Origin: Knoxdaviesia capensis
Taxonomy: Eukaryota > Ascomycota > Sordariomycetes > Microascales > Gondwanamycetaceae
DNA length: 64,000 nt
Direction of reading: 5' to 3'
NCBI GenBank assembly: GCA_001510575.1
Contig: LNGK01000012.1
Location: 1,251,980 to 1,315,979 of the forward strand
The notes beneath the pieces were generated by a model. That model was not told the DNA's origin. It worked only from the letters and a program-made list of their open reading frames with translations, and did no database searches. The translations under genes were made by a program, and so were the position numbers. Below are positions 34,948 to 45,277 of the stretch, one piece after another; within the stretch, counting starts at the first letter, position 1; every line of letters starts with the position of its first letter.

Positions 34948-35988
34948 TCAGTAGCCGTATGCCGCCAGTGCGGCGACCGTCTTCTTGTCAACCGAAGCGC
35001 TCTTCTTGGCCTGAGTGAGCTGGCGCTGAGCAACCTTCTTCCGCTCGTAGTAGGCGGCGCCCTTGGCCTTTCTCCGCTCCTCGAGTCTGGCAACAACATC
35101 CTGGTATTTCCAACCAACCTCGTGGCTCAACCGGCCCAGAGTGCAGTACTTCCGACCAGGCTGCAGGCGGAGCGCCCGGAGAGCCTGGGGAACCACCAGC
35201 TTCTTGACCTTGTCGTAGGGCGGGGGGACACCTTCGAACACCTTGAGGCGCTCAAGGGCGTGGGCACCACGGGAAGTTTTGTGGGGGATCATGCCACGAA
35301 CGGCCTTGTAGAAGATTCTCGAGGGGGCGCGGAAGTGGAACGGACCTATAGATCAAAGGAAATATGTTAGACGTTGCGTGCACAACCATTTCGCCATATT
35401 CTAGCTACAAAACTGAAACCCCCAAGTATCTTCCTGGAAATCCTCAGGCGAAAGCACCGGGACGGGGATAACCTACCGCCACGAGTGGGGTTGAAGCGAG
35501 TCATCTTGCGGAGGTACGCGTGATACTTGACTGTTGACGGGAAACGGGATCAGTGTCAGTAAGAAGTTGTCTGCAAGATGTGAGGGCTGGCTCAATACAG
35601 CGCCCGAAACCAATGACACTGGTTGGATAGAAGAAGAAACATACGCTTCGCACGGAAAAACTCTCCGGACATGTTGAGGGCCTCGCAGCGCACAATGACT
35701 ATCTTCTGTCCGTTAAGAAGCTGCTTGGCAACAATGCTGGCCAGACGGCCCAGCAAGTGGCCCTTGCCATCGATGACAATCTAAAATCAAGCAAAACAGC
35801 AGTAAGAGACACGTTAGCCCATGATGATTCGCAATGGTTGTTGCACGCATCTCGCAGTAGCTCAATCAGGGTTGAAATATTCAACGAATAAAACCCATTC
35901 AGAGAAACGGTGATGGTGAGAGAGTATCTTCGAATAAATAGTTTCGGATGCTGGATTATGAACGTACAACCGGTTCGAAAGTCGACAT
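34948..35988 (-). CDS. rpl16: 60S ribosomal protein L16 (uL13, L13a)
   Basis: Minus-strand exons 35988-35968, 35780-35645, 35530-35477 and 35345-34948 (202 aa). The first exon codes only MSTFEPV and is followed by a 187-bp intron; the others are 114 and 131 bp. Short first exons and a long first intron are usual for ribosomal protein genes. The spliced protein reads IVIDGKGHLLGRLASIVAKQ, then NMSGEFFRAK-LKYHAYLRKM, NPTRGG-PFHFRAPSRI and RGMIPHKTSRG, matching uL13 throughout, with a basic Lys/Arg/Ala-rich C-terminal helix. It is part of the large cytosolic ribosomal subunit. Length equals that of the family. I looked for box C/D snoRNA motifs in the introns and saw no convincing C/D pair. Very secure. 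Confidence 0.97.
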
Positions 35989-36474
35989 GTTGAGTGTTGC
36001 CGGGCGTCGTTGAAAGTTTGACGACCAAAGTGTAAGGATGAATGTGTTGGAGGAAAGATGACTTTGCTCAGTCGATGAATGTGTGGATGTGAAATTTGTG
36101 ATGGTGATTGTGCAGGTAAACTAAACGCTTATCCGGATTGGGATATTTGTGGGACTCAGATTTATTTTTTGCCTGCAACTTACCCTTAGGGCTTCTTGAC
36201 CTATTGGAGGGGAAGTGCAGAAGAAAGTGGTTACATAATTCCCATATAGTCACGTGCCAGTATCACGTGCACAGGGCGCGGGCATTGGCTGATCTATTCA
36301 TGCCCAACAGCACAACTCCCAACTAGTACTCACGCATTGGTGTTCAGGCCGCTCCGTAAAGTTGCATGCGATAGTTTCATTTCTGGTGATACCTGCTCCC
36401 TTCCGGACAGGCTCACTTTTCTGTTCAAAAGCCAGGCTAGATTCGTCTATGTTGCAAAGAACTAGTCCAATGAA
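35989..36474. promoter_or_regulatory. rpl16 promoter region and BAG-gene 3' flank
   Basis: 486 bp containing the rpl16 promoter (minus strand) and the 3' UTR of the upstream BAG-domain gene. CACGTG-like sequence occurs at about 36248-36270 (TCACGTGCCAG...ATCACGTGCAC, two CACGTG cores 16 bp apart), possible bHLH sites. The assignment is inference only. Confidence 0.5.
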
Positions 36475-37830
36475 TTACACCTGTAGTTTGGAATCCATCC
36501 CCCGCAGAACTTCCTGGACGTACTTGATGATTTGTTTTCGCCTTGTCCGAACGTCCTCCATACCATTCGGTTCCACAGCATCCAGCTTGAGAACAACACT
36601 TTGCATGACCGTTTCTGTCAATCTTCGATGCTCTTCAGCCTTTCTCGATTCGCTTGGGGGATTTGTCGTGAACTGCGTGCATAACGGGAGAAGATCGTTA
36701 ACGAAGTTGGCGTAAATCTCGTTGACTCTATCCAGCTGAGGATTTTGTGAACCCAACGGCTCCATCCTTGGAGCACTTGATAGGTTAGGCGACGAGTCTC
36801 CAACGCTGACGTCTGAACCAAGCTTCTTCGATTTCTTCTTCTTCTTCGAATCCTTTTTCTTGGTCGCGGCAGAAGGTTCTCTAGGATTTGGTCGTCGGAG
36901 TGCCTCGTCTGGCTCAGACCCAGAGCTCGCCCGGTTTTGCCCGCTTATTGTTGGTATTGTGACCATGATTTCGCTGTTGTTTTTGACGCCGTAGTCTCGA
37001 ACAAGAGCGTCCGGTTCCTTCAGTTGTTGGCCTTTGTAGAGCATCTTCAAGTTTCTCGTCTCTTTCTCTGAAAGGTCCATCATGATACCAATGCGCTCGC
37101 GCACATCACGAACGAGCAACTTTCCATCTCCAATACAGTACGCAGGAAACTCTGCTGTATATGATCTGCCCTTGTTGCGAAGAATCAGGATATCGTCATC
37201 TGGTGCGGACGGAACTGTTGAATGGGGTCGGTTAAGGTATGGGGATGTCGCCGGGTTAACGGAGCCATCGAGGTCCTCAGTAGTGATATAACTAAAATCG
37301 TCATCAGTTATATTCACCGGTCTATTGTATCCCAGCGATGGTGAATACGGCGATACTTGCTCCCGGGGACTCGACCATATGTATCGGGACATAGTCAGAG
37401 GCACAAGAACGAGGATTGCCAGTAGAGTTCCCGCGAATGCCGAAGGAGGGAGTCCGGTAGTCGATGAAAGGGACTCAACCGCCTGCGAATAAAACCGGTC
37501 GACGGAAGTTATTATCCAGCCTGCGATCAAAGCGGAGTTCGCGACGACTCGATCCGCAAAGGCACCAGAGGATGCCAGAGAATCCTGGCCGGAAGCCACC
37601 TTCGCGAGGTTGATTCGAGTCCGAGGGAGACGCGAACTCGAATAAAAATGAAAAGAAGAGGGTTCGAAAGTTCGACGTGGGTTATTTGATAAACAGGAAA
37701 AAAACGCCGAGTTTAGAATGTTATGGAAAGGAGGTAAAACAAACATCGATGCCATATACGTAATAGCAAGAGATCCACACAGCACGGTGTCCAAACACTC
37801 ACAAACGCCGAACGCACTGTAGACTTTCAT
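36475..37830 (-). CDS. Membrane-anchored UBL-BAG domain co-chaperone
   Basis: One open frame of 451 aa on the minus strand. From the middle on it reads: a hydrophobic anchor (AFAGTLLAILVLVPLTMSRYIW, about 128-150), a ubiquitin-like domain (ILILRNKGRSYTAEFPAYCI ... LKMLYKGQQLKEPDALVRDY, about 210-295), a Lys-rich linker (KKKDSKKKKKSKKLG) and a C-terminal BAG domain (LDRVNEIYANFVNDLLPLC ... KYVQEVLRGMDSKLQV). This matches fungal Bag101/Snl1-like proteins, nucleotide-exchange factors that bring Hsp70 to ER or nuclear-envelope membranes. The first 60-90 residues read poorly. A CCAAT box (minus strand, 37877-37873) lies only 43 bp before the ATG, so the true start may be the in-frame ATG at 37755 or involve an unrecognised intron. 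Domain identity is firm, the 5' end doubtful. Confidence 0.85.
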   Translation of the reverse strand: MKVYSAFGVCECLDTVLCGSLAITYMASMFVLPPFHNILNSAFFSCLSNNPRRTFEPSSFHFYSSSRLPRTRINLAKVASGQDSLASSGAFADRVVANSALIAGWIITSVDRFYSQAVESLSSTTGLPPSAFAGTLLAILVLVPLTMSRYIWSSPREQVSPYSPSLGYNRPVNITDDDFSYITTEDLDGSVNPATSPYLNRPHSTVPSAPDDDILILRNKGRSYTAEFPAYCIGDGKLLVRDVRERIGIMMDLSEKETRNLKMLYKGQQLKEPDALVRDYGVKNNSEIMVTIPTISGQNRASSGSEPDEALRRPNPREPSAATKKKDSKKKKKSKKLGSDVSVGDSSPNLSSAPRMEPLGSQNPQLDRVNEIYANFVNDLLPLCTQFTTNPPSESRKAEEHRRLTETVMQSVVLKLDAVEPNGMEDVRTRRKQIIKYVQEVLRGMDSKLQV

Positions 37831-38488
37831 TGCAAAATTTCCTCCGTGATTATCTCTTTTCGTCTCTTAGTGATTGGCTCAGCGATTTTCATTCAGTCGT
37901 AAAGGACGAAACGGTACACTGAAGCATCTATTACACAGGCAATAATGATTGTATCCGATTGGGTTATGCGAGTTCTGTTTTATTCACTTTTCGTCATTGA
38001 GATCATATACCTACCTGATGGAATTGATTTCTTGATGCGTACCTGTTACTCTAACTTGAAAAAGGGCATTCCTTTCGGTTAGCAACAAAATACAAATATG
38101 AAGATTTCCAATGCGGTTTGTCATTTAATTTCGGCGGAAGACAAACGTTGTGCTCGGCAAGCTCACCATCGCATCGGCGAATGACGTTTCCAGTTTTGAT
38201 CTATTGACTATTCATGACATACAAAAAGCTGCGGGATCAGCGCCACACTGACAAATCTACAGGCCCTTAAGACCGCCGTAACGTACCCAAAATATAACCA
38301 GGAACCGTATCTGCTTTCAGGTTCCCCTATCTCACCTGAAAGCCATATAAAGCTTGTGAAGCCGCCCAGAACCTTCAAACAATTATCTCCCTGTCAACCC
38401 CATACCACACATCCATACATCTCACATCGTCCCCATCATCCCCATCATCATTTCAATCCCCAATTGCTCGGCATATATACAAACAGCA
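37831..38488. promoter_or_regulatory. Divergent promoter, BAG gene / glutaredoxin
   Basis: 658 bp between divergent genes. Visible elements: an inverted CCAAT (ATTGG at 37873-37877) on the BAG side, another ATTGG near 37959, and a TATA-like element on the glutaredoxin side (separate entry). The final 100 bp before the glutaredoxin ATG are C/A-rich with CCATCATCC-type repeats, probably 5' leader. Confidence 0.6.
38344..38351 (+). promoter_or_regulatory. TATA-like element of the glutaredoxin gene
   Basis: CATATAAAG lies about 140 bp upstream of the first ATG, a usual distance for a fungal TATA box with a leader of 80-100 nt. Supported by sequence and spacing only. Confidence 0.5.
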
Positions 38489-39043
38489 ATGTCCTTTATT
38501 CGCCGGTTTACCACTATGGGATCTTCCGGCACTATCGAGGAGTCAGTCCGTCAAGTCCAGAATTTGATTGATGCGAACCCAGTGGGTATGTATCCATGTC
38601 GTCGTGGTTTCTTCAGACAATTCCAACGTATACGTGCTCCAATTTGTTTGTGCATTGGTCTAACTCTATATCATTTTGTGTAGTACTTTTCACTAAGTCA
38701 TGGTGTCATTACTGTCGAGCGACGAAACAAGCACTCGAGAATCTCGGTGCCACATACGTCGCGTATGATCTTGACAAATTGCGTGAGTTTCAACACTTTG
38801 CCAACACAACCAGCATCGAGCATGCTAAATCCATGGATTATTTATCAAATTAACAATATTTAACTTGTATTTACAGCCCAGGGCTCTGAATTCCAAGCAG
38901 CCCTTGAGAAAATCACTGGCCAGACCACTGTTCCAAACAGTTTTATTGCACAGAAGCATATTGGAGGCAATGATAACCTTCAGGCACTGTTGAGGCAGGG
39001 AAAGCTACAAAGCTTGCTGCGAGATGCTGGTGCTCTTCCCTAA
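38489..39043 (+). CDS. Dithiol glutaredoxin with CHYC active site
   Basis: Exons 38489-38585, 38684-38782 and 38877-39043 (120 aa). Introns are 98 and 94 bp, both phase 1 (GTATGT...TGTAG; GTGAGT...TACAG). The spliced protein reads VVLFTKSWCHYCRATKQALE, then YDLDKLPQGSEFQAALEKIT, GQTTVPNSFIAQKHIGGNDN: the glutaredoxin fold with TVP and GG glutathione-binding motifs. The active site is Cys-His-Tyr-Cys rather than the usual Cys-Pro-Tyr-Cys. Two in-frame starts are present: the first (38489) adds MSFIRRFTT, a short basic amphipathic leader that could target mitochondria; the second is at 38516 (MGSSGTIEES). Glutaredoxins use glutathione to reduce disulfides and mixed disulfides. Family identity is certain; dual localisation is inferred. 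Confidence 0.94.
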
Positions 39044-39437
39044 GTCTTAGCGTCGAGTTGCCCCCAAACTTTCTGTAAAAACGAGCGCATGTACTGGGGT
39101 AGGGGTAGTCAAGCTGCAACTGGAGGAGAAAACGGGAAGGGAATGGCAAAAAAAAAAACAAGTTACGTACTCCAGAAACCATGCATGTACCAAGAAGTTT
39201 ATATTGACATGACAACCATGTCTTGGCCAAAAAAAAAGAAGAAAAAAAGAGCCCTCACACAGAACACGTGCAGACACACGTGTTGTCAAGCCCGCCTTCG
39301 GAAATATGCGAGGACCAACGTAGAGCGTGTATTCTCGCCTTCCTTTTATCCTATTATCCCATGTACATTTACATTTAAATATTGATTGAACCGGCCTTCA
39401 AGTCTGCCATAAAGTTTCCTTGACAGTATAATATTCA
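39044..39437. other. Spacer between glutaredoxin and aim18
   Basis: 394 bp holding the glutaredoxin 3' UTR and the aim18 promoter. A-runs at about 39149-39158 and 39230-39246 and CACGTG cores near 39266 and 39277 are visible. No gene is seen. Confidence 0.55.
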
Positions 39438-40457
39438 ATGGCATCTCCAAAGGCAATGGCTTCGTACATCAGTCGCAGTGTGCGAGTGCCTTTACGCAAT
39501 GTCAGGCCCTGCCCTCTTTCGATCCCCAAGGCGCGCTTCGCATCAACATCTTCTTACACTCGCCGAGCTGAAGTAACAAAGTCCGTCGCATTCACGATTG
39601 CCTTCACATCAACCCTGGCAACATATACATATTTCATCAACCCATCGGTAACCTTTGCGTTCGACTCCCTACCTACAACCTTGGAAACTCCAACAGCCGC
39701 TCGAAAGGATTACCCTCAAACTGTTACAGTGCCTACCGGCAATAAGACAGTCCCAGAATTTCCAAGCACTATCGAAATACCTTCCAGCGATGGCGATACG
39801 ACTACCACATATGCCCTGATCGGCCTTGGGCTTCGCGCGGTCACGTTCCTTAATATCCAGGTGTATGTCGTCGGATTTTATGTTGCGGAGGAAGACGTTT
39901 GTCGGCTTCATGAATATCTGGTAAAGAATACAAACCCGACTGCATCCACGCTTATTGGACCTGAACGCGCCGCCTTGAAGCAGTCTCTGAGCGATCCTAC
40001 ACTGAGTGAAGAGTTATGGGACGCAGTATTATACAATTGCCCCCTGAAAACGGCTTTTCGAATCGTTCCAGTAAGAGATACCGACTTCCACCATTTGCGA
40101 GACGGGTTTATTCGTGCCATATCTGCTCGAACGCGACCCGAGTCCCCTCGATATTCCTATTCGGACTCAGAGTTTGGGCTAGCTATCAGTGATTTCAAGG
40201 CTATTTTCAATCGTGGAAGTGTTCCCAAACAAAGGGAGTTAATCCTCTCCCGTGATCAGACTGGTGCTTTGAGTGTGTCATTCAACTCCGGCAGGGACAA
40301 AGGACTTTCCCTCCTCGGTACAGTGCCAGATGAGCGTCTATCGCGTGTTTTGTGGCTTAACTATCTTGCTGGAGCGAAAGTTGCATCTGAACCAGCTCGC
40401 CAGAGCATAATTGATGGGGTTATGGATCTTGTGGAACGGCCCATCGGAACCGTTTGA
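39438..40457 (+). CDS. aim18: AIM18-like mitochondrial protein, chalcone-isomerase fold
   Basis: An intronless frame of 339 aa. The N-terminus is basic and Ser/Arg-rich (SYISRSVRVPLRNVRPCPLS...KARFASTSSYTRRAE), a mitochondrial presequence, followed by one hydrophobic segment (about 49-66, SVAFTIAFTSTLATYTYF) suggesting inner-membrane anchoring. The main domain (about 110-335) has LIGLGLRAVTFLNIQVYVVG, KTAFRIVPVRDTDFHHLRDG and a C-terminal LWLNYLAGAKVASEPARQSI. This is the pattern of fungal Aim18/Aim46 proteins, which share the chalcone isomerase fold but are not known to act on flavonoids; yeast AIM18 mutants alter mitochondrial inheritance. The function is otherwise unclear. A second in-frame ATG occurs six codons on (39456). 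It converges on ach1. Confidence 0.9.
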   Translation: MASPKAMASYISRSVRVPLRNVRPCPLSIPKARFASTSSYTRRAEVTKSVAFTIAFTSTLATYTYFINPSVTFAFDSLPTTLETPTAARKDYPQTVTVPTGNKTVPEFPSTIEIPSSDGDTTTTYALIGLGLRAVTFLNIQVYVVGFYVAEEDVCRLHEYLVKNTNPTASTLIGPERAALKQSLSDPTLSEELWDAVLYNCPLKTAFRIVPVRDTDFHHLRDGFIRAISARTRPESPRYSYSDSEFGLAISDFKAIFNRGSVPKQRELILSRDQTGALSVSFNSGRDKGLSLLGTVPDERLSRVLWLNYLAGAKVASEPARQSIIDGVMDLVERPIGTV

Positions 40458-40560
40458 GTATCCTTCATTTTGACCGAATTTGTATGTTTATTGTGTATTA
40501 GGTGACATCTATATGTTGGTTCAAAAGCCGAGATAAATAGAGGAAGAGTGTATATAGTTT

Positions 40561-40581
40561 ACACACATACACACACCGAGA

Positions 40582-40647
<66 letters not shown>
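40561..40647. repeat. Compound (CA)n-(CG)n-(GA)n microsatellite
   Basis: A run of CA/TA units, then about eight CG units (40582-40596), then about 25 GA units up to 40647. It lies in the 295-bp spacer between the 3' ends of aim18 and ach1. Alternating CA/CG can adopt left-handed DNA, but no function is implied. Confidence 0.95.
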
Positions 40648-40648
<1 letters not shown>

Positions 40649-40752
40649 GGGGGTTGCTTTAAGAGTCATTCTGTACAAACAATATTAAATTTTTGAAGCT
40701 ATGGTGCGATTGAACTTTCTAGAACCTTTTAACATTACTCCGGTTGCACGAT

Positions 40753-42596
40753 CTACCAGCTGTTAACTTTCAACATGCTTCCCGACTCCTCCAGTGCCTT
40801 ATGCATGTCAAAGCTATTCCAGAGCAGGTGCGGCTCGTGGCCCATTCCCTTCCGAAGGCATTCAAATTCTGCCTTTTCGAAATACGCCTTCAGGATAGGC
40901 TGGTACAACGGGTGCGCACACTTATCGATAATAACTCGAGCTCGTTCCCTCGGCGCAAGCCCACGAAGATCAGCAAGACCATTCTCAGTAACAACCACGT
41001 CAAGGTCGTGTTCAGTCTGGTCGACGTGAGTTGCCATAGGTACGATACAACTAACCCCATGAGGATCGGTCCTGGAAGGGCGGGTGGATGGGGTATGCAT
41101 AATGCTATACTTTGCGTTGCGAAGGAAATCAGCAGATCCGCCAAGTCCGTTTAGCATTCGGCTTCCCATAACGCAGGTGCTGTTGGCATGGGCATAGATA
41201 TCAACTTCGACAGGCGTGTTCATTCCGATGACACCAAGGCGACGGATGATCTCAGGCGAGTTAGAAACTTGCTGGCTGCGAAGCAACAACTTATTATGGT
41301 AGTCCTCCCAGTTGTCGTAGAATCGGGAAAATCCATCGGGGGAGAACCGAATGCTGGTCGCCGTAGCAAAATCTAAGCGGCCAGAGTCGAACAGATCGAG
41401 GAACGTGTCTTGGAGAACCTCTGTCCAGACCTTGAGGTTGTAAAAGTTGCTCTCGCTGAGACCACCAATGATCGCATTCGCCACATTGCCAATACCGCTT
41501 TGAATGGGCAACAGAGTCTTCGGCAGACGACCCCGCGAGACTTCGTGTTCGAGAAATTCGATCAGGTGGCCAGCGATCGCAAAAGACGTTTCATCAGCCG
41601 GTGAATTAGGCGATGTGTTGTCTGGGTGGTTTGTCTCGATTATGCCAACAATCTTCTCGGGGTCACAAGGAATAGATGTCGTGCCAATCCGATCTTCCAC
41701 GCCCATGATGAGATATGGTTTGCGATTCGGAGGAACATCAGACATGGTAATATCGTGGAGACCTTCAAACGAAGGGATTGACGTGTTCACTTCGATGATG
41801 ACCTTGACTTATCGTTAGAACGGATACTGGTAGAGCGAGACTGCAAGAAATTTTGGACAAACCTTATTAGCCATCTGGATCAGCTCCGGAGTGGCTCCGA
41901 CCGACGCGCCAGGGACAATGCTTCCGTCTTCCTTGATGGCTGTGGCCTCAACCACGACCACATCAAGGTTACCGTTAGGACGATCTTTTGTATACCATCC
42001 CTAAAAGAACAACGACATTAGACTACGGCGAGTAAAAGCTTAAATCAGAGTATACATACATAAACAAGATCAGACGGGAACATGGAGAGATGCTTATCAA
42101 AAAAGTTGATGCGGCCCTCGTTGATTCCCTTAGAAATGGCCTTGCCGACCTGGTGGGGGCTGCGGCGTTCGATCATGTCCAGAGCTGCCCATCTGTTTTC
42201 GGTTTCGGCGCCGGCTGAAGCTCCGACGAAAAGCGAATACTTGAGTTTGCCCTGCAGACCATTCTGTTCGACATAGTCGGCCATATAGGTGGGGATTTTT
42301 CTGGGAAGAGAAAGAAGGAGATACTCGGTTAGTAGGTAGGTTGAGCAGCCTTCATATTTTTTTTTTTTGGTTTTCTATTGCGTATCTCAAAAATCTAGAT
42401 GGAAATAGGGTGGGGGAACGCTCTCGGATGAAGGGAGTACACACTTTGGATAGCCGACACCGGTGAATCCTGACCAACCAATGTATGCGCCATTTGGGAA
42501 ATGCTGGAACAGAGCCTCAGGCGTCGTGAGCTTTGCGAACATTGACGGCCGGCGAACCCGGGCCTTGAGGGCGGCAGAAACAAGGGGGGTGGCCAT
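40753..42596 (-). CDS. ach1: Ach1-type acetyl-CoA hydrolase / CoA-transferase
   Basis: Minus-strand exons 42596-42445, 42300-42060, 42000-41863 and 41802-40753 (526 aa, the family length). Introns are 144, 59, 60 and none further; junctions read GVGYPK-KIPTYMADYVEQ, FPSDLVY-GWYTKDRPNGNL and MANK-VIIEVNTSIPSFEG. Family marks include WSGFTGVGYPK near the N-terminus, the CoA-binding-type QSGIGNVANAIIGGL and a candidate catalytic Glu in WTEVLQD. Fungal Ach1 proteins are mitochondrial and act mainly as succinyl-CoA:acetate CoA-transferases, helping acetate and propionate metabolism. The short basic N-terminus fits import. A TATA-like element lies about 90 bp upstream. Very secure identity; hydrolase versus transferase activity cannot be told from sequence. 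Confidence 0.96.
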
Positions 42597-43605
42597 GATT
42601 AAGGCTGTCGATGAGTTGGAAGTTGCTTTTTTTCTTTCTCTTTTGACTCTGGAGAAAATTAAGTTGTGTAAAGTTCGGGGATGCCTTTTATATCTTTCTG
42701 AACTGGCATGTACGGCGGTTGGATCCCTGGCTTAGTGAACATGAACTCGTAGCTGGATCAGTTCATTCGTACAGGGTACATGTCATCTGAAGCACGAACG
42801 CGGGTTGTGGTTGCCACTGCGGGCCTGGACAGATAGGAAATCCAGCCCGCCCTGCGTCTTTGACTGCCTGAAGAACACAGTACAGGACCGGGATTTTAAG
42901 CCCCATGACGCAGCGAGGCTCAAAATGGGCACTGGAAACACCCGGATCCTTACTGACTGCTAGCCCCATTACTTAGATACTCCACAGAATTTCTGGAGAA
43001 GAGAAGACTGGTCCGGCGTTCTTCGGCATCTTGGCAGACCATAAATCCTCTCAACCCTTGTAAGCAACGTGTATGGACATAGGGGGAATGGCCGGCAAGA
43101 CAAGTCTTTAAATCTCCGTATTCCCGGTAGGAAGGAAAAAATGCTTTAGTTTCGGCTACTCTAAACCCTAAGTATATTATATAAGGCAAGTTTATAGCAC
43201 AGTAAGTATCCTCATCATATATAACATACCACAATAAATGAAACAATACGCCTGGTTTAACTGAAAAGATGAATCTTAAGCTGAAATGATATTTTACTGA
43301 TTGTGAGGTGTATTATTTCCCTAGTCAGAATAAATTAGGGTTACGCTCTTACACCTACCTCATCCCTTGCCCATAATAATCTTTCTAATGGCTTCTAGTA
43401 AAATAAAGCTTGCTTTCGATAAAGAAAAAGGAGGTGGGTATTAGATATCGATAGCTAAACTCTCTAGACCAGGCTGACCAGAAAATAGGAAGAATGCGGC
43501 TCATGGGGCAGCTCCAGGCACAGACATGAGGATCAATGAGTTCATATGCATGCACAGTACCTGACCATCTGGGTGTGAGAGTACTACCTGCAGGCTTCTT
43601 GAGTA
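42597..43605. other. ach1 promoter and cyclin H 3' flank
   Basis: 1 kb. The proximal part (42597-42960) is the ach1 promoter; the remainder becomes AT-rich (43130-43450) with no protein-like frame. No repeat or RNA gene recognised. Confidence 0.55.
42686..42693 (-). promoter_or_regulatory. TATA-like element of ach1
   Basis: On the minus strand the sequence GATATAAAAGG lies about 90 bp upstream of the ach1 start codon, a plausible TATA box. Spacing and motif only. Confidence 0.5.
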
Positions 43606-44904
43606 TTAGAGACTTGGGCCGAAGGGATCATCAATACCACTGACTTTGCGACGCTTAGTCTCCCTTATCCCCTCTTCACCAATCATAGCTGAACCATCCT
43701 TCGACAACAGTCCCGCCTTCTTTGGAGGTTGTTCACGCCTCGCTTTCTGAAGCGCAACGAGGTCGACCCGATCAGGATCGCGGCACTTCTTGAGCTTTTT
43801 TAGTAGCGGGCGCATTATTTTGTTGCATTCGGGCTGTACTGTTAGTTAGTGAAGAATGGAGCAAGATCTACAGGGTGTCACTTACTGTCCCCCAGTAATC
43901 TGTCATTCTCTCGGGAGTCTCCGTTTCCAGAAGACGACGGCAGTCTGATATTATCTGCCATAGCTTGTCGGGAATTTCATCCCCATCCTTGTCCGTGGGT
44001 TCAGAACCTTCAGTAGTGTAATCCGTCGATTTAAATTTGAGACTTCTCAGGATGTGCTCCGCAAGCTCCGAATCCGCCATGGAAAGTGAGGCGAGCATGA
44101 TCTGGCTGGGAGTGTAGTGGAAGTACGCATCGGTTACGACTGGGCTGAACTTCAGAACCTCGCGAGCTCTTAGATACGCATCATCGATCCTGGTAATCTG
44201 CACAAGAAAAAAAAAAGGAAAAAAGGGCCGAGTAGTGTTAGCATTGATTTCGTATATCCCCGACCAACACCCAGTATAACAGGTCTGTGGTTGTGTACCT
44301 CATCTGGCAGCAATCTACGAAGTTCCAAAATAGCCCCTTCAAGCGCCCGAAAGGGGTGTCGGACATCGAATGCGAATCTTATTCCTTGACATAGAAGAAA
44401 CTCTCCGGCGACGATTTCTTCTGGTGTCGTGTTTGGGAACTTTTCGGCAAATCTAGAGGCATCATTCAAGGATGTTAGCCACAAGAAATATGAGATATAT
44501 ACCCAAGACAGAGCATACTTCGAGAGTCGTGTGTAAAAGCCTTCTCCTTTAGATCCAAAGAATAGACAAGTCTTCAGGATATTGGTGGGGGGATACACCA
44601 TGACCGAATTTGTGACGTAAAACCGCTTCAGAAAAATGGCTGACGTCGCACGGATCTCGGCCGGTAGTTCGCAAAAGACTGCAGCTCGTAGAAGTTCAAC
44701 GGTGAAAAACTTGAGCAGTTGTGACTCTTCCGCAGCGGTGAGGAATTCGGGCATCGGGTCTGGAGATCCGGCGAGTCTGGTAGAGATATGAGAAGCCGCC
44801 AAAGAGTTTGTTTTTTCGCGGAGCTGTCTGAGCTTTGTAGGCGTGAACGACCACAACCGGAACTGTGTAGTTTGGCGATACCGATCATCTTCGACGATCG
44901 ACAT
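43606..44904 (-). CDS. Cyclin H (Ccl1-type) of TFIIH/CDK-activating kinase
   Basis: Minus-strand exons 44904-44519, 44452-44299, 44197-43886 and 43833-43606 (359 aa). Introns are 66, 101 and 52 bp. The first intron would remain open if unspliced, but removing it (GTATGC...GCTAACA...CTCTAG) gives RLSK-FAEKFPNTTPEEIVAGEF, the expected cyclin reading. The protein starts MSIVEDDRYRQTTQFRLWSF, typical of cyclin H, followed by two cyclin folds (FFTVELLRAAVFCELPAEIRATSAIFLKRF abbreviated by its core LPAEIRATSAIFLKRFY; then ITRIDDAYLRAREVLKFSPV) and a basic C-terminal tail. With Cdk7/Kin28 and Mat1/Tfb3 it phosphorylates the RNA polymerase II C-terminal domain. Identity is firm. The last 76-codon exon is basic and less conserved. 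Confidence 0.9.
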
Positions 44905-45277
44905 CGTGCCGGAAACTTAGTATGGAACTGTAAAAAGATCAAGAGCCTGTCAGGGTTATGAAAGTTTGGGAGTTAGAAGCTTTGTTTGTCCTCGTACAGG
45001 TTGACCTGATGAAGATATCTGGATTGGCATTTTTGGTTCAATGGCGCGTCACGTGATTGCCGGGTTTCAAGGAAGCTTAGTATCTTTCACGTTAACCTCC
45101 GAGAAACTAAGCAGTGTTGAACATGATTCATCCACCCTCTGATTCTATCACCTGCTGTGTTGCTGTCTCTACTCTGGCAAACCCCATTCCGATACTCAGG
45201 GATTCGATAACAAACTCCCCAATCATGCTATCATCTTCACATCTCTCATTCATCTAGCCGAACCGCCACGCAACCAA
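44905..45277. promoter_or_regulatory. Divergent promoter, cyclin H / mitochondrial carrier
   Basis: 373 bp separate the two start codons. TCACGTGA-like sequence (GTCACGTGATT at about 45048-45058) is a possible E-box. Nothing else is recognised. Confidence 0.5.

Noticed and set aside
34948..35988. Possible snoRNAs in rpl16 introns
   Set aside because: CTGA occurs, but no paired RTGATGA-type C box with terminal stem was found in any of the three introns.
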